From NCBI GenBank assembly GCA_016713565.1, contig JADJOX010000005.1:62001-126000 (forward strand): DNA of 64,000 bases, in the 5' to 3' direction. The notes below the pieces were generated by a model that was given only the letters and a program-made list of their open reading frames with translations, did not search any database and was not told the DNA's origin. Positions 1-9,600 of the stretch are shown here, piece by piece. The DNA comes from Ignavibacteriota bacterium. Lineage in GTDB: Bacteria > Bacteroidota > Ignavibacteria > Ignavibacteriales > Melioribacteraceae. Position 1 is the first letter of the stretch; every line of letters begins with the position of its first letter. The translations under genes and the position numbers were made by a program.

Positions 1-474
1 CAATTTTATCATCGCGTCTATGTTTTTTTTTATTTTAATTTCACCTGAATTAAAATCCTTTAATTTAATTTCATTTGATATGCTGAAATATCCGCTTGAT
101 GAATAAAATTTTTCTTCACCGAACAGCATTACATATTTAAAACCATTTAACTTTAGCCAATCCTCTGCGGCTGATAAAAGTAGTTTTGCCAATCCCATTT
201 TCCTAAATTCTGGCAGGACACAAACCTCCGCAATTCCGCCAATTTTAATTGGCAAATCATTAACAAAAATTTCTTTTATGTGAAGAGCTGTATGCGCTAT
301 TATTTTATTGTCATCTAAAATAAACCACCTGTAAGCTGGAATTTCTTTATAGTATCTCTGTATTTTAAATATGTTTTGATTAGGAAAGCATTCGGATAAC
401 ACAGCCTGTAATTTAGCATTTAATGACTGATCGACATTTCTGTCTTCAGTAAATTCGATTTTATGCTGTATCAT
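1..474 (-). CDS. GNAT-family N-acetyltransferase (partial, C-terminus off the left edge)
   Basis: I translated the minus strand from the ATG at 474-472; it stays open for 158 codons to the window edge, so the C-terminus is missing. The protein begins MIQHKIEFTEDRN. A typical GNAT core is visible: the beta4 strand plus acetyl-CoA loop reads EVCVLPEFRKMGLAKLLL (R-K-M-G-L-A fits the Q/R-x-x-G-x-G/A motif), followed by an AEDWLKLNGFKYVMLF helix/strand and a FYSSSGYF segment like the GNAT motif B region. GNAT enzymes move an acetyl group from acetyl-CoA to an amine; the substrate cannot be told. It is divergent from the Nudix regulator, and two palindromes lie in the shared intergenic region, so it may belong to the same regulon. 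Family assignment is confident, specific role unknown. Confidence 0.8.
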   Translation of the reverse strand, partial: MIQHKIEFTEDRNVDQSLNAKLQAVLSECFPNQNIFKIQRYYKEIPAYRWFILDDNKIIAHTALHIKEIFVNDLPIKIGGIAEVCVLPEFRKMGLAKLLLSAAEDWLKLNGFKYVMLFGEEKFYSSSGYFSISNEIKLKDFNSGEIKIKKNIDAMIKL

Positions 475-507
475 ATAACCTTTTTAAAAAAGAATTTTAA
501 ATGAGCT

Positions 508-526
508 TTTTGTACTTTTTACAATA
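508..526. promoter_or_regulatory. Operator-like palindrome 1 (TTTTGTA-N5-TACAATA)
   Basis: Inverted repeat with a 5-nt spacer between the GNAT gene and the Nudix-type regulator. The right arm is identical to the other two copies (548-566 and 5838-5856); the left arm differs at one base. Its centre lies 40 bp from that of copy 2. Probably a binding site for the adjacent regulator; this is inference from repetition and position. Confidence 0.5.
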
Positions 527-547
527 ACATTAATTAACATACCAACT

Positions 548-566
548 TATTGTATTATTTACAATA
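548..566. promoter_or_regulatory. Operator-like palindrome 2 (TATTGTA-N5-TACAATA)
   Basis: Perfect 7-bp arms around a 5-nt spacer, 77 bp upstream of the regulator start at 643. The same 7-bp arms and spacer length occur upstream of the GH92 gene at 5838-5856. Likely autoregulatory operator of the Nudix/winged-helix protein. Confidence 0.55.
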
Positions 567-642
567 TAATTTTATTTCATTAGCAATTTTTTTTTCATTA
601 AAAGTAATTATCTTTAATATTGTTAAAAATTGGTTTAAATAA

Positions 643-1329
643 TTGAAAAAATCTGACCCGGCAATAATTAAAAATCTTTCAGTTGATTGCGTTATTTTTG
701 GTTTCGATAACAAAGATTTAAAAGTATTACTGATCAAATTAGCCGAAGAACCCGGAAAGGGAATGTGGGCTTTGCCCGGCAATAATATCATGGAAAATGA
801 AAACCTGGTTATTGCCGCTATGCGTGTTTTAAATGAGTTGACGGGCCTTGACAATGTTTATATGGAACAGCTTTATACTTTTGGTGACGTTAATAGATTT
901 GAACTTTTTAGAGTTGTAACTGTTGCTTATTTCGCTTTAGTAAAAATTGATGATTATTCACCTAAACCCGGACCAAAAGCAATTGACGCTCAATGGTTTC
1001 AAATAAGTAAAGTTCCAAAACTTCCATTTGATCATAATGAAATTATTGACTACGCAATTAAGAGACTAAAACAGCGCGTTAGAATTAGACCTATTGGTTT
1101 TGAACTTTTACCCTCAAAATTTACTTTAACGCAGCTTCAAATACTTTACGAAGCGATATTGGGTAAAAAAATGGATATAAGAAATTTTAGAAAAAAAATA
1201 TTAAGTATGGGTATTTTGCATAATCTTGAAAAACAAAAAGGTGTACCGCATAGAGCTGCTAAACTTTATAACTTTGATAAGAAGAAATATGATTCGTTAA
1301 AAGAGAAAGGTTATAATTTTGAATTATAA
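643..1329 (+). CDS. Nudix-fold / winged-helix transcriptional regulator (NrtR/AraR-like)
   Basis: 228 aa, an N-terminal Nudix-fold domain (about 10-140) joined to a C-terminal winged helix (about 146-225, with FTLTQLQILYEAILG and RNFRKK, the signature of NrtR-type regulators). The Nudix box at 46-69 is degenerate: the catalytic R-E becomes R-V and E-E becomes N-E, so hydrolase activity is probably lost and the domain serves as ligand sensor. Known relatives bind ADP-ribose (NrtR) or, in Bacteroides, L-arabinose (AraR). Start: an in-frame TAA directly precedes the TTG at 643, and the first in-frame ATG is at residue 41, inside the Nudix fold, so TTG is the only sensible start. Two palindromes upstream and one before the GH92 operon suggest it controls itself and that operon. 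The ligand is unknown; a mannose-related sugar is an inference only. Confidence 0.8.
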   Translation: MKKSDPAIIKNLSVDCVIFGFDNKDLKVLLIKLAEEPGKGMWALPGNNIMENENLVIAAMRVLNELTGLDNVYMEQLYTFGDVNRFELFRVVTVAYFALVKIDDYSPKPGPKAIDAQWFQISKVPKLPFDHNEIIDYAIKRLKQRVRIRPIGFELLPSKFTLTQLQILYEAILGKKMDIRNFRKKILSMGILHNLEKQKGVPHRAAKLYNFDKKKYDSLKEKGYNFEL

Positions 1330-1341
1330 CCATAATTATTT

Positions 1342-2841
1342 TTATTTTGCCTTTTTATAATTCATTAAAGAATTAAATATAACTTCGGCATCTTCTATAT
1401 TTATTTTATAATCAGAATTAGAATTCAACAAATCTAACAACTCTTCTTTCGATTTTGCCGCACTAAAAATTTTATACAATGATTTTTTGGGAGATTTTAA
1501 CTTCTCATATTCTTGAAAATGCAGAGGATCAGTAATGCTTAGCCATTTCTTATTATTTGAAAGATCTTTTTTAAAAGCATTTTCTTCAGATACTTTTGTG
1601 TATGAAATATTTAAACCTCCCGTTTCATGATCTGCCAGGAATACGAGTAATGTGTTTGGATTTTTCTTTTGATATTCATAACAAACTTTCAAAACTCGAT
1701 TAAGTTCATCAACGGCTTTATAAACAGCACCGGCATCGTTATCATGAGCTTCCCAATCAATTCTTCCTGCTTCAATCATTACAAAGAAATTATTTGAATC
1801 CTTATCTAAAATTTGAATTGACTTTTGAGCCATTTCAACAAGAGAAGGTTCTCCCGTATTTTCATCATCACGGTCAATTGCGGCTGAAAGTCCGCCCGAT
1901 GCAAAAAGTCCCAAAACTTTTTCAGTGTTGGTATCCAAATTATTTAAACCGGATTTGTCACCGATAATTTTATATCCTTTTTCCGCAAAACCGTTAATTA
2001 GATTTAAATTATCTGTCCTTTCCGATAAACCCCTGTTAAAATAATTGCAGTCTTTAAATTCTTTTAAATCTTTCAGTTTAGTATTTTGCGGAATAAATTT
2101 CAGCGCTGCGCCGCCAAAAATAACATCAAAATTGCTTTCCAATAATTGACGCGCAACTTCGTTTTCCAAATCCCTATTATGAATATGAGCATAAAATCCC
2201 GCTGGAGTTGCGTCGGTAATTCCGGCATCGGTCACTAATCCTGTTTGAAAATTATTTTTCTTAGCCAATTCCATTGAAGTTTCAAGCATATTTCCGTTTT
2301 GATCCAGACCTAAAATATCAAGTAAAGTTTTTGTACCGGTTGCAATTGCGGTTGCAGCCGCGGCTGATCCGGTTACTAAACCATTTACCGGATTTGTGAG
2401 CATAATTGCGTTACTGCCTTCATACATTATTCTTTCAAAATAAGTTTTATTTGTATCGCTTTCGGCAATTCTCATATATATAGGCAATGCCATATGATTA
2501 AAACCAAATCCATCTCCTATTACCATAATAATATTTGTTTTATCATAAATTGCCTCTTTTGTAATTTTGCCTATCAAAGTATTATCAATGATTCCTTTGA
2601 TTTGTTTTAAATATTTTTCCGGACCAATTGCTCCACATGGAACAGGTGAAGACGTATGATTGCCTGTTGCCCATGCTAAATGCGATTGCCTTGATATTGC
2701 TCTGTTATAAAGTAAATGGGCATGTTTATTATTACCCTGCCAGTATACATCATTTTTATAGCCAATACTTTCATCATCCTGCGCTTTTAACAATATTGGA
2801 ATTAAGAGAATGAGAATTATATATGAAATAAAAACTTTCAC
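1342..2841 (-). CDS. Secreted alkaline phosphatase (PhoA superfamily)
   Basis: 499 aa with a signal peptide (1-20, cleavage after LKAQ region), so exported. Metal-binding and catalytic motifs of the alkaline phosphatase family are visible: VIGDGFGFNHM (D110), VTGSAAAATAIATG with the nucleophile Ser159, TDAGITDATPAGFYAH (204-219), EAGRIDWEAHDND (357-369) and ADHETGG (403-409). The Asp that precedes the serine in E. coli PhoA is Gly158 here, as in some other branches of the family. It hydrolyses phosphomonoesters in the periplasm or outside the cell. It is the second gene of an operon: it starts 33 bp after the GH92 gene, with AAGGAG upstream. Pairing with an alpha-mannosidase suggests dephosphorylation of a phosphorylated mannan or released sugar phosphate (inference). 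Confidence 0.88.
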   Translation of the reverse strand: MKVFISYIILILLIPILLKAQDDESIGYKNDVYWQGNNKHAHLLYNRAISRQSHLAWATGNHTSSPVPCGAIGPEKYLKQIKGIIDNTLIGKITKEAIYDKTNIIMVIGDGFGFNHMALPIYMRIAESDTNKTYFERIMYEGSNAIMLTNPVNGLVTGSAAAATAIATGTKTLLDILGLDQNGNMLETSMELAKKNNFQTGLVTDAGITDATPAGFYAHIHNRDLENEVARQLLESNFDVIFGGAALKFIPQNTKLKDLKEFKDCNYFNRGLSERTDNLNLINGFAEKGYKIIGDKSGLNNLDTNTEKVLGLFASGGLSAAIDRDDENTGEPSLVEMAQKSIQILDKDSNNFFVMIEAGRIDWEAHDNDAGAVYKAVDELNRVLKVCYEYQKKNPNTLLVFLADHETGGLNISYTKVSEENAFKKDLSNNKKWLSITDPLHFQEYEKLKSPKKSLYKIFSAAKSKEELLDLLNSNSDYKINIEDAEVIFNSLMNYKKAK

Positions 2842-2874
2842 AAAAACTCCTTTTTAATGTTTTGATTTTTTATA

Positions 2875-5787
2875 CTATTTTGATATTCTAAATAACATTT
2901 CATCGGGTATTAATTGTTTCTTCAAATCCGGGCCTTTAATACCTGCCTCCAGACTTTCGCCTTCATAGTCTTCAAAATAAAGCAATTTGATTTTATGGAA
3001 TCCTTTTTGAAGTGGAATCATTCCTGAAGTTTCAAGAGCGGCATGAGAACCGTCGTTATCAACAACCTTATTATCATCAATAAGTAAAACAGAACCGTCA
3101 TCGCTTTGTGTAGTGAAGAAATAAATTCCTGTTTTGGGAATATCAATAAAACCGTCAAATATTATTCCGAAATGGTCCACGATTTTTGCGGGAGATAAAC
3201 TGAAATTATTTATGTTTCCTGTATCAATAAATTCAATTTCGTTTATATCATAAACGCTTGAAAATTTTCCTTCATAATATTTATAATTAATCCCGTGTTC
3301 AAAATTCTCCAATTCGAGAGATTGAAGATAATTTAATTTATTAAATTCAATTTTTTCAATTGAACTTTGGCGATAACCATTTTTATATGCTATTGCTTTA
3401 ATTGTAATTGAGTTGGAAATTTTAAATGGTTTCAGATACTTGTTAGATTTTTGGTCAGGATCAGTATTATCCAAAGTATAATATATAATCGCGTCGGCAG
3501 TTCTGCAGCCTAATTCAACTAAAAGTGAATCGTCAAAATATGTAAATTCATTTGCTGAATATGGAGTTGAAACAAATAAATCATTTGTAAATGAATAAGG
3601 AATTTTATTAAACAAATTTGAATTAATGCCGTCAAGATTGGAAGTCAAATTGAAATTTAATTTTCCTCCTTTAGTAATGTCATCATATGTAATGTATGCG
3701 CTTTTAAATGATTTCCCGTTTAATGATACAGATTTGATAAAGCAATTTTCACTCGTTAGATTTTCTGATGTTATCACAAATTTAGTTTCGTTTGAATTGC
3801 TAATTGTAATTTTCTCAAACAATGGTGTACCCAAAACAAATTGATTTGAACCGGGACAAACTGGATAGAAACCCATTGCGCTGAAAATATACCAAGCGGA
3901 CATTTGCCCGCAATCGTCATTTCCAATTAGTCCGTCGGTTTTATCGGTATAAAGATTATCCATAATTTCTCTTATTGTCTTTTGTGTTTTCCAAGGTTCT
4001 GATGTAAAATTGTATAAGTAAGCCATGTGGTGACTTGGTTCATTACCATGGGCGTATTGTCCTTTCAAGCCGGTAATATCGGATAATATTTTCCCTTCTA
4101 ATTTTGAAGAGGCGGAAAAAGTCTCATCCAACCTTTTAATAAAGTTTTTATCACCGCCAAATAAATTTATCATACCTTCAATATCGTGAGGAACATACAT
4201 CGAATACTGCCAAGCATTTGCCTCGGTAAAATCTCTTGTTACTTCAAACGGATTAAACGGTGAGACCCAATTTCCGTTAGATTTTTTCCCCCTCATGAAA
4301 CCTGAATCGCCGTCGAACAAATTACGATAATTCAGAGCTCGTTGTGCAAATAATTCATAATCCTCTTTTTTGCCAAGTTTATAAGCAGCCATTGCAATAC
4401 ACCAATCATCAAATGCGTATTCCAATGTTTTAGAAACGGATTCGTGTTCCAAATCTGAAGCGACATAGTTTAGTTTTTTATAAGATTCAAGTCCAAGATG
4501 ATTCATATTAGCGCTATGCAGCATTGCCTCATAAGCTTTTTCAACATCAAAATTTTTAAATCCTTTAAGAATCGCGTCAGCAATAATAGGAATTGAATGA
4601 TATCCGATCATTGTTCCGGTTTCATTTGACGAGAGTTCCCACACGGGCAATATTCCGCTTTCATTATACTTTGCGATAAGTGATTTTATCATATCAATAT
4701 TTCGGTCAGGCTGAACCAATGTAAATAAAGGATGCAAAGCTCTGTAGGTATCCCAAAGTGAGAAAACCGTATACTGTATATAACCATCCGCAACGTGGAT
4801 TTCGTTATCCATTCCTCGATAACGTCCATCGGCATCGGATAATATATTTGGATGAATAAATGAATGATAAAGAGAAGTATAAAATATAGTTTTTTGCTCT
4901 TTGGTTCCGCCTTCAACTTTAATCTTACTAAGCACATCATTCCATGAACTTTCTGTTTGATCTTTTACTTGATTAAAATTCCAGTCGGGTAATTCTTTAG
5001 TTAAATTATTTTTTGCGCCTTGAATATCTACAGAAGATATTCCAACTTTAGCCAAAATAATTTCATTCATTGAAGTATTAAAACTTACAAATGCTTTTAC
5101 ATTTTCACCTTTTACTTCTTTTTTTCCATCTTGAATTTTATCTTCTAAAGCAATGCCTGAATTTATAAACGGTTTGGAAAATTCAATAACAAAATATACT
5201 ATTTGATTTTCTGCCCATCCTTTCGATCTTCTATAACCTACGATTGTATTATTAGATTCAATATTGATTTTTGATTCTATAGATTTATCGGAAATTCCAT
5301 GTTTTAAATCAATAATAACATTTGAGCTGTTGGACTTTGGAAAACAATATTTGTGCAAGCCAACTCTGTTTGTTGCCGTTAGTTCAACTTTAATGTTGTG
5401 TTTCATCAAATTAACCGAATAGTAACCGGGCTTTGCCCTTTCTGTTGTTTTATCAATTATCGACCTATATTGCTTCGGATCAAAATTAACTTTGCCGATC
5501 GTAGGCATTAAAAGAATATCTCCATAATCAGCGCCGCCTGTTCCGCTTAAATGTGTATGAGTAAATCCAATAATTTCCAAATCCTCATAACGATAGCCTG
5601 AACACCAATCCCATCCTTCTATTCCTGTATCGGGACTTAACTGCATCATTCCAAATGGTGCAACTGCGCCGGGAAATGTATGTCCCGTTCCCGATGTACC
5701 GATAAAAGGATCAACATAATCCGTGAGAGACTGTGAGAAATTTTGACATGTAATTAGGAATATAAATATAATGGAAGTCATTTTCAT
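2875..5787 (-). CDS. GH92 alpha-mannosidase with chitobiase-like and PA14 C-terminal domains
   Basis: 970 aa, signal peptide (1-20). The GH92 region (about 22-680) starts with DYVDPFIGTSGTGHTFPGA and contains SLWDTYRA (343-350), HGNEPSHH (580-587, bearing the family's acid residue Glu583) and GNDDCGQMSAWYIFSAMGFY, all characteristic of GH92. A chitobiase C-terminal-like segment (about 755-812, with YYTLDNTDPDQ) and a PA14 domain (about 830-968, ending IPDEMLF) follow; PA14 is often carbohydrate-binding. GH92 enzymes are calcium-dependent exo-alpha-mannosidases acting on N-glycans and yeast mannan; some cleave mannosyl-phosphodiester links. First gene of the GH92-phosphatase operon, with a palindromic operator 51 bp upstream of the start. 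Confidence 0.93.
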   Translation of the reverse strand: MKMTSIIFIFLITCQNFSQSLTDYVDPFIGTSGTGHTFPGAVAPFGMMQLSPDTGIEGWDWCSGYRYEDLEIIGFTHTHLSGTGGADYGDILLMPTIGKVNFDPKQYRSIIDKTTERAKPGYYSVNLMKHNIKVELTATNRVGLHKYCFPKSNSSNVIIDLKHGISDKSIESKINIESNNTIVGYRRSKGWAENQIVYFVIEFSKPFINSGIALEDKIQDGKKEVKGENVKAFVSFNTSMNEIILAKVGISSVDIQGAKNNLTKELPDWNFNQVKDQTESSWNDVLSKIKVEGGTKEQKTIFYTSLYHSFIHPNILSDADGRYRGMDNEIHVADGYIQYTVFSLWDTYRALHPLFTLVQPDRNIDMIKSLIAKYNESGILPVWELSSNETGTMIGYHSIPIIADAILKGFKNFDVEKAYEAMLHSANMNHLGLESYKKLNYVASDLEHESVSKTLEYAFDDWCIAMAAYKLGKKEDYELFAQRALNYRNLFDGDSGFMRGKKSNGNWVSPFNPFEVTRDFTEANAWQYSMYVPHDIEGMINLFGGDKNFIKRLDETFSASSKLEGKILSDITGLKGQYAHGNEPSHHMAYLYNFTSEPWKTQKTIREIMDNLYTDKTDGLIGNDDCGQMSAWYIFSAMGFYPVCPGSNQFVLGTPLFEKITISNSNETKFVITSENLTSENCFIKSVSLNGKSFKSAYITYDDITKGGKLNFNLTSNLDGINSNLFNKIPYSFTNDLFVSTPYSANEFTYFDDSLLVELGCRTADAIIYYTLDNTDPDQKSNKYLKPFKISNSITIKAIAYKNGYRQSSIEKIEFNKLNYLQSLELENFEHGINYKYYEGKFSSVYDINEIEFIDTGNINNFSLSPAKIVDHFGIIFDGFIDIPKTGIYFFTTQSDDGSVLLIDDNKVVDNDGSHAALETSGMIPLQKGFHKIKLLYFEDYEGESLEAGIKGPDLKKQLIPDEMLFRISK

Positions 5788-5837
5788 AAATTATCTGCTG
5801 TTTTTGTTTTAATAATATTTAGACCAAATTACCAATA

Positions 5838-5856
5838 TATTGTAAATTTTACAATA
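5838..5856. promoter_or_regulatory. Operator-like palindrome 3 (TATTGTA-N5-TACAATA) before the GH92 operon
   Basis: Perfect 7-bp inverted repeat, 5-nt spacer, identical arms to copy 2 near the Nudix regulator. Read on the minus strand, a TTTACA hexamer overlaps it, with TCTAAA 17 bp further on, so binding here could block or assist a promoter. The promoter call is weak; the repeat itself is clear. Confidence 0.55.
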
Positions 5857-6042
5857 AGTTATTCAAATCGTTTTTATAATGATTTTCAGATTAGAATTAT
5901 ACTCTTCAAAATTGTTTGGATTGCGTAGTTCTTAAAACAGATTTGAATTTTAGTATTTATTTTCAAATTCGAAATTGTAAATAACTAAAATCTTGCTGAT
6001 AGATTTTATTAGTTATTATATCGATAAATAAATCAATGTAGA

Positions 6043-6459
6043 TCAAATATTTTTTCGTCTTAGTTCGTTAATAATAGTTTGCAGCAAAATCATAATTATT
6101 AATATATTGTATTCCATCCCGTTCCTTCCGCCGCCAACAACAAACCAGCCTTCCTTATAGTGAATTAGAATTATTCCTAAAATCATAACTGGCAATGTAA
6201 TTAAGGACGCAAAAATAATTTTCTTATTGAAACCGAATAAAAATGCCGCCGCTAAATGAGATAATTTTATTAACCACGCTAATGGAACCCCGATAGGAGA
6301 AAAACCAATTTTATTTAAATACTCACTTCCAAAAATATTTACACCACCATCAAACATTCCTGGCACGCTGTGCATTATCAACAAAACAAATAAAGCAAAT
6401 CTTAAAAGAATTGTATGGTTCAAATCGTATTTTTCAATTAAATCAATAAATTTATACAT
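6043..6459 (-). CDS. DoxX-like integral membrane protein
   Basis: About 138 aa, four hydrophobic segments (LLRFALFVLLIMHSVPG, VPLAWLIKLSHLAAAFLFG, KIIFASLITLPVMILGIILI, YNILIIMILLQTII), the size and layout of DoxX/DoxD-type proteins, which include subunits of thiosulfate oxidation systems and many uncharacterised inner-membrane proteins. The conserved-looking loop HYKEGWFVVGGGRNGMEYN sits between segments three and four. I chose the ATG at 6459 because an AG-rich AGAGAAAG lies upstream; an ATG at 6492 would add 11 residues (MIIFKNKRERI). It lies downstream of the czc operon but behind a strong terminator, so probably has its own promoter in 6460-6590. Function unknown. Confidence 0.7.
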   Translation of the reverse strand: MYKFIDLIEKYDLNHTILLRFALFVLLIMHSVPGMFDGGVNIFGSEYLNKIGFSPIGVPLAWLIKLSHLAAAFLFGFNKKIIFASLITLPVMILGIILIHYKEGWFVVGGGRNGMEYNILIIMILLQTIINELRRKNI

Positions 6460-6590
6460 AATTCTTTCTCTTTTGTTTTTAAAAATAATCATTTGGGTTT
6501 ATATAAAAATACTATTAAAAAATATTAAATTATTCAATGCACATAGTTTAAGTTCAATTAAGATATTTTGCAGAAATGTTAAATTAATAA

Positions 6591-6616
6591 AGATGACATT
6601 TTAAAAAATGTCATCT
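6591..6616 (-). terminator. Rho-independent terminator after czcA
   Basis: Perfect 12-bp stem AGATGACATTTT / AAAATGTCATCT with a 2-nt formal loop (in practice a shorter stem with an A-rich loop), 15 bp beyond the czcA stop. On the minus strand it is followed by TTATTAATTT. It probably ends the czc transcript. Confidence 0.75.
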
Positions 6617-6630
6617 CATTTAATTTAATT

Positions 6631-9600
6631 TTATTCATTAACTTTTATCGCAAACCACTTATATATTGCAGGCAAAACAAGAAGCGTAAGAATTGTGGAA
6701 GTAAATAATCCGCCAATTACAACTGTCGCTAGCGGTCTTTGCACTTCACTTCCGGTTCCTGTCGCAAATAACAGTGGAATCAATCCAAGTGCGGTTGTTA
6801 ACGCTGTCATCAGAACAGGTCGTATTCTTAATAATGATCCTTTAATAGAAGCTTCATCAATGCCAAATCCATCACGCAATAATTGATTAAAATATGTGAC
6901 TAATATCATTCCATTTTCAAGCGCAATTCCGAATAAGGCGATAAAGCCGACTGAAGAAGGAACGGATAGATTTTGTCCCGTTAACCAAAGGGCGGCAATT
7001 CCGCCGATAAGTGCAAGAGGAATATTTAAAAGAATAAGTAAAGCGTTTTTTACAGATCCAAAATTGAAAAAAAGAAGAAGGAATATTATCAACAATGTTA
7101 TTGGAATTACCAAAGCAAATCTCTGATTTGCTTCCTGCTGAAGACGAAACTGTCCGCCCCAGCTAATAAGGTATCCCGGCGGAAGTTTAACTGTTGATTC
7201 AAGTAATTTCTGACCCTCCTCGACAAATGAACCAATATCTCTTCCAAAAACATTTGCCTGAATTGTTATGAATCTCTGATTATTTTCGCGTGTTATTTGT
7301 CTTGGTCCAACAACATCTTCAATATCTGCAAGGTGACTTAATGGCACATTTGTTCCGTTTGGTGATTTAACAAGAATTTCGTTTATAGCTTTTTCAGTTG
7401 ATCTTGATTCCGGTTTAAATCTAACAAGAATATCAAACCTTTTTATTCCCTCAAATATTTGCCCCGCTATTTCACCGCCTATGGCAGCTTCAATCACTTG
7501 CTGTACATCTTCTACATTAATTCCATATCGCGCAATATTATGTCTGTTTATCGATATTTTTAATTGAGGAGCACCTGTGATTTGATCAACTTGAACATCT
7601 TGTGCTCCATTTACTTTCCTAATAACTGAAGCAATTTTTTCCGCTTCATTCTTTAATATTTCAAGATCATCTCCAAACAATTTAATCGCCAATTCCGCTC
7701 GTACGCCTTCCAATAATTCATCAACCGTCATTTGTATTGGCTGAGTAAAGTTAACAAGAGCGCCGGGTAGTTCACCAAATTCTTTGCGAATTAATTCTTC
7801 CAATTCAAGCTGACTCATCTCCCGCCGCCATTGATCTTTTGTTTTTAAAAGAATATACATCTCCGCGCTATTTACCGGATCGGTATGCGCGCCGACTTCT
7901 CCCCTTCCTATACGAGTTACAGCGCCTGCGACTTCACGAATTTTCATAAGTCTTCTTTCAGCTATTAAAGTTAATCTTGTGCTTTCGGTTAATGAAATTG
8001 AAGGAGCCATGGATATACGCATTACAATTGTTCCTTCCTGCAATGTAGGTGTGAACTCAGATCCTAGATGCGGAAAAATAATTATACCGGAGAATAAAAT
8101 TGATACGGCTAAAAGGATTGCTGCAATTCTTTTTTTTACAAAAAATCTTACAACAGGTTCATAAATTTTTTTCAACTCAGCAACAATCCACAATTCTTTA
8201 TGTTGAAAATCCCTTTTTAATTCTTTTTTGTTCCATTTCATAAAGTATGATGAAAGAACCGGAGCAATTAAAATCGCAAATATTAATGAACCAAGCATCG
8301 CGAGCGCAATGGTATAAGCAAGCGGACCGAACGTTTTTCCTTCCACACCATGAAGTGTAAATAAAGGAATAAATACTACAATAATAATAGTTATTGCAAA
8401 GGTTATAGACTGTATTACCTCTTTACTTGCCGCTGAAATAGTTTCTAATATATTTTCATTTTTAAATGATTCTCTTTTTAACCGATCTACATTTTCTACC
8501 ATAACAATAGTTGCATCAACCATCATTCCAATAGCGATTGCGAGTCCGCCGAACGACATAAGGTTTATTGAAATATTAAAAAAACTCATCCCAATAAACG
8601 CAAAAAATATCGCAAATGGAATTGACAACGCGACTACAACACTTGGTCTAATAGAACCCATAAAGAACATTAGTATTATCACTACCAAGATTATTCCCTG
8701 CCATAACGCATCTGTCACTGTTGTTACGGCTGCTTCAACCAAAGATTTTTGTTCATAGTACGGAACAATCTTAACTCCATCTGGAAGTATTTTATTAATT
8801 TCCTTAAGCTTTTGTTCAACCGCGCTAATAACTGTAGATGAATTTGTTCCATATAATTTTACTACCATCCCGGATACAACTTCACCAATTCCATTTCTCG
8901 TTTGAACGCCTCTTCTTACCGCGCCGCCTTCATTTACATCAGCGAGCTGTGAAAGGTAAATTGGAATTCCTTCTTCCGCTTTGATCATTATGTTGTTTAT
9001 ATCTTCAATTTTTTGCGTTAAGCCAACTGATCTTACAATAAACTCTTCTGAATTTTTCTCAATAAACTGCGCACCAACGTTTAAATTGTTTGCTTTAATT
9101 TTTTCAACAATTTCTTTAATTGTCACATCATACCTTAATAATTCGTCGGGATCAACATTAACTTGGAATTGTTTTTCATATCCTCCAATGCCAAGCACTT
9201 CCGTAACGCCGGGAACTGTTTGAAGCTGATATTTAATTAACCAATCTTGTATGGTTCTTAAATCTTCCAGTGAATATTTTCCTGTTGTATCATCTAAATA
9301 ATAAAATAATACTAATCCCATTCCGGTGGAAATAGGACCCATTTGCGGATCACCGAAACCAGGTGGAATTTGTTCACGAGCTTCGGTCAGTCTTTCATTT
9401 ACTAACTGCCTCGCAAAATAAATATCCGTTCCATCCTTGAAATAAATATTTACAACCGATAGTCCAAAATTTGAGACCGATCTGATCAATTCAAGATTAG
9501 GTAATCCATTCATTGTTGCCTCAATTGGATAAGTAACATATTTCTCAACTTCTTCAGGAGCTAAACCTTCAGTAATGGTAAATACTTGTACAAGTGATGG

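Noticed and set aside
555..854. Minus-strand open frame opposite the start of the Nudix regulator
   Set aside because: Lies over a conserved Nudix coding region and the palindromes; low-complexity tail, no family resemblance.
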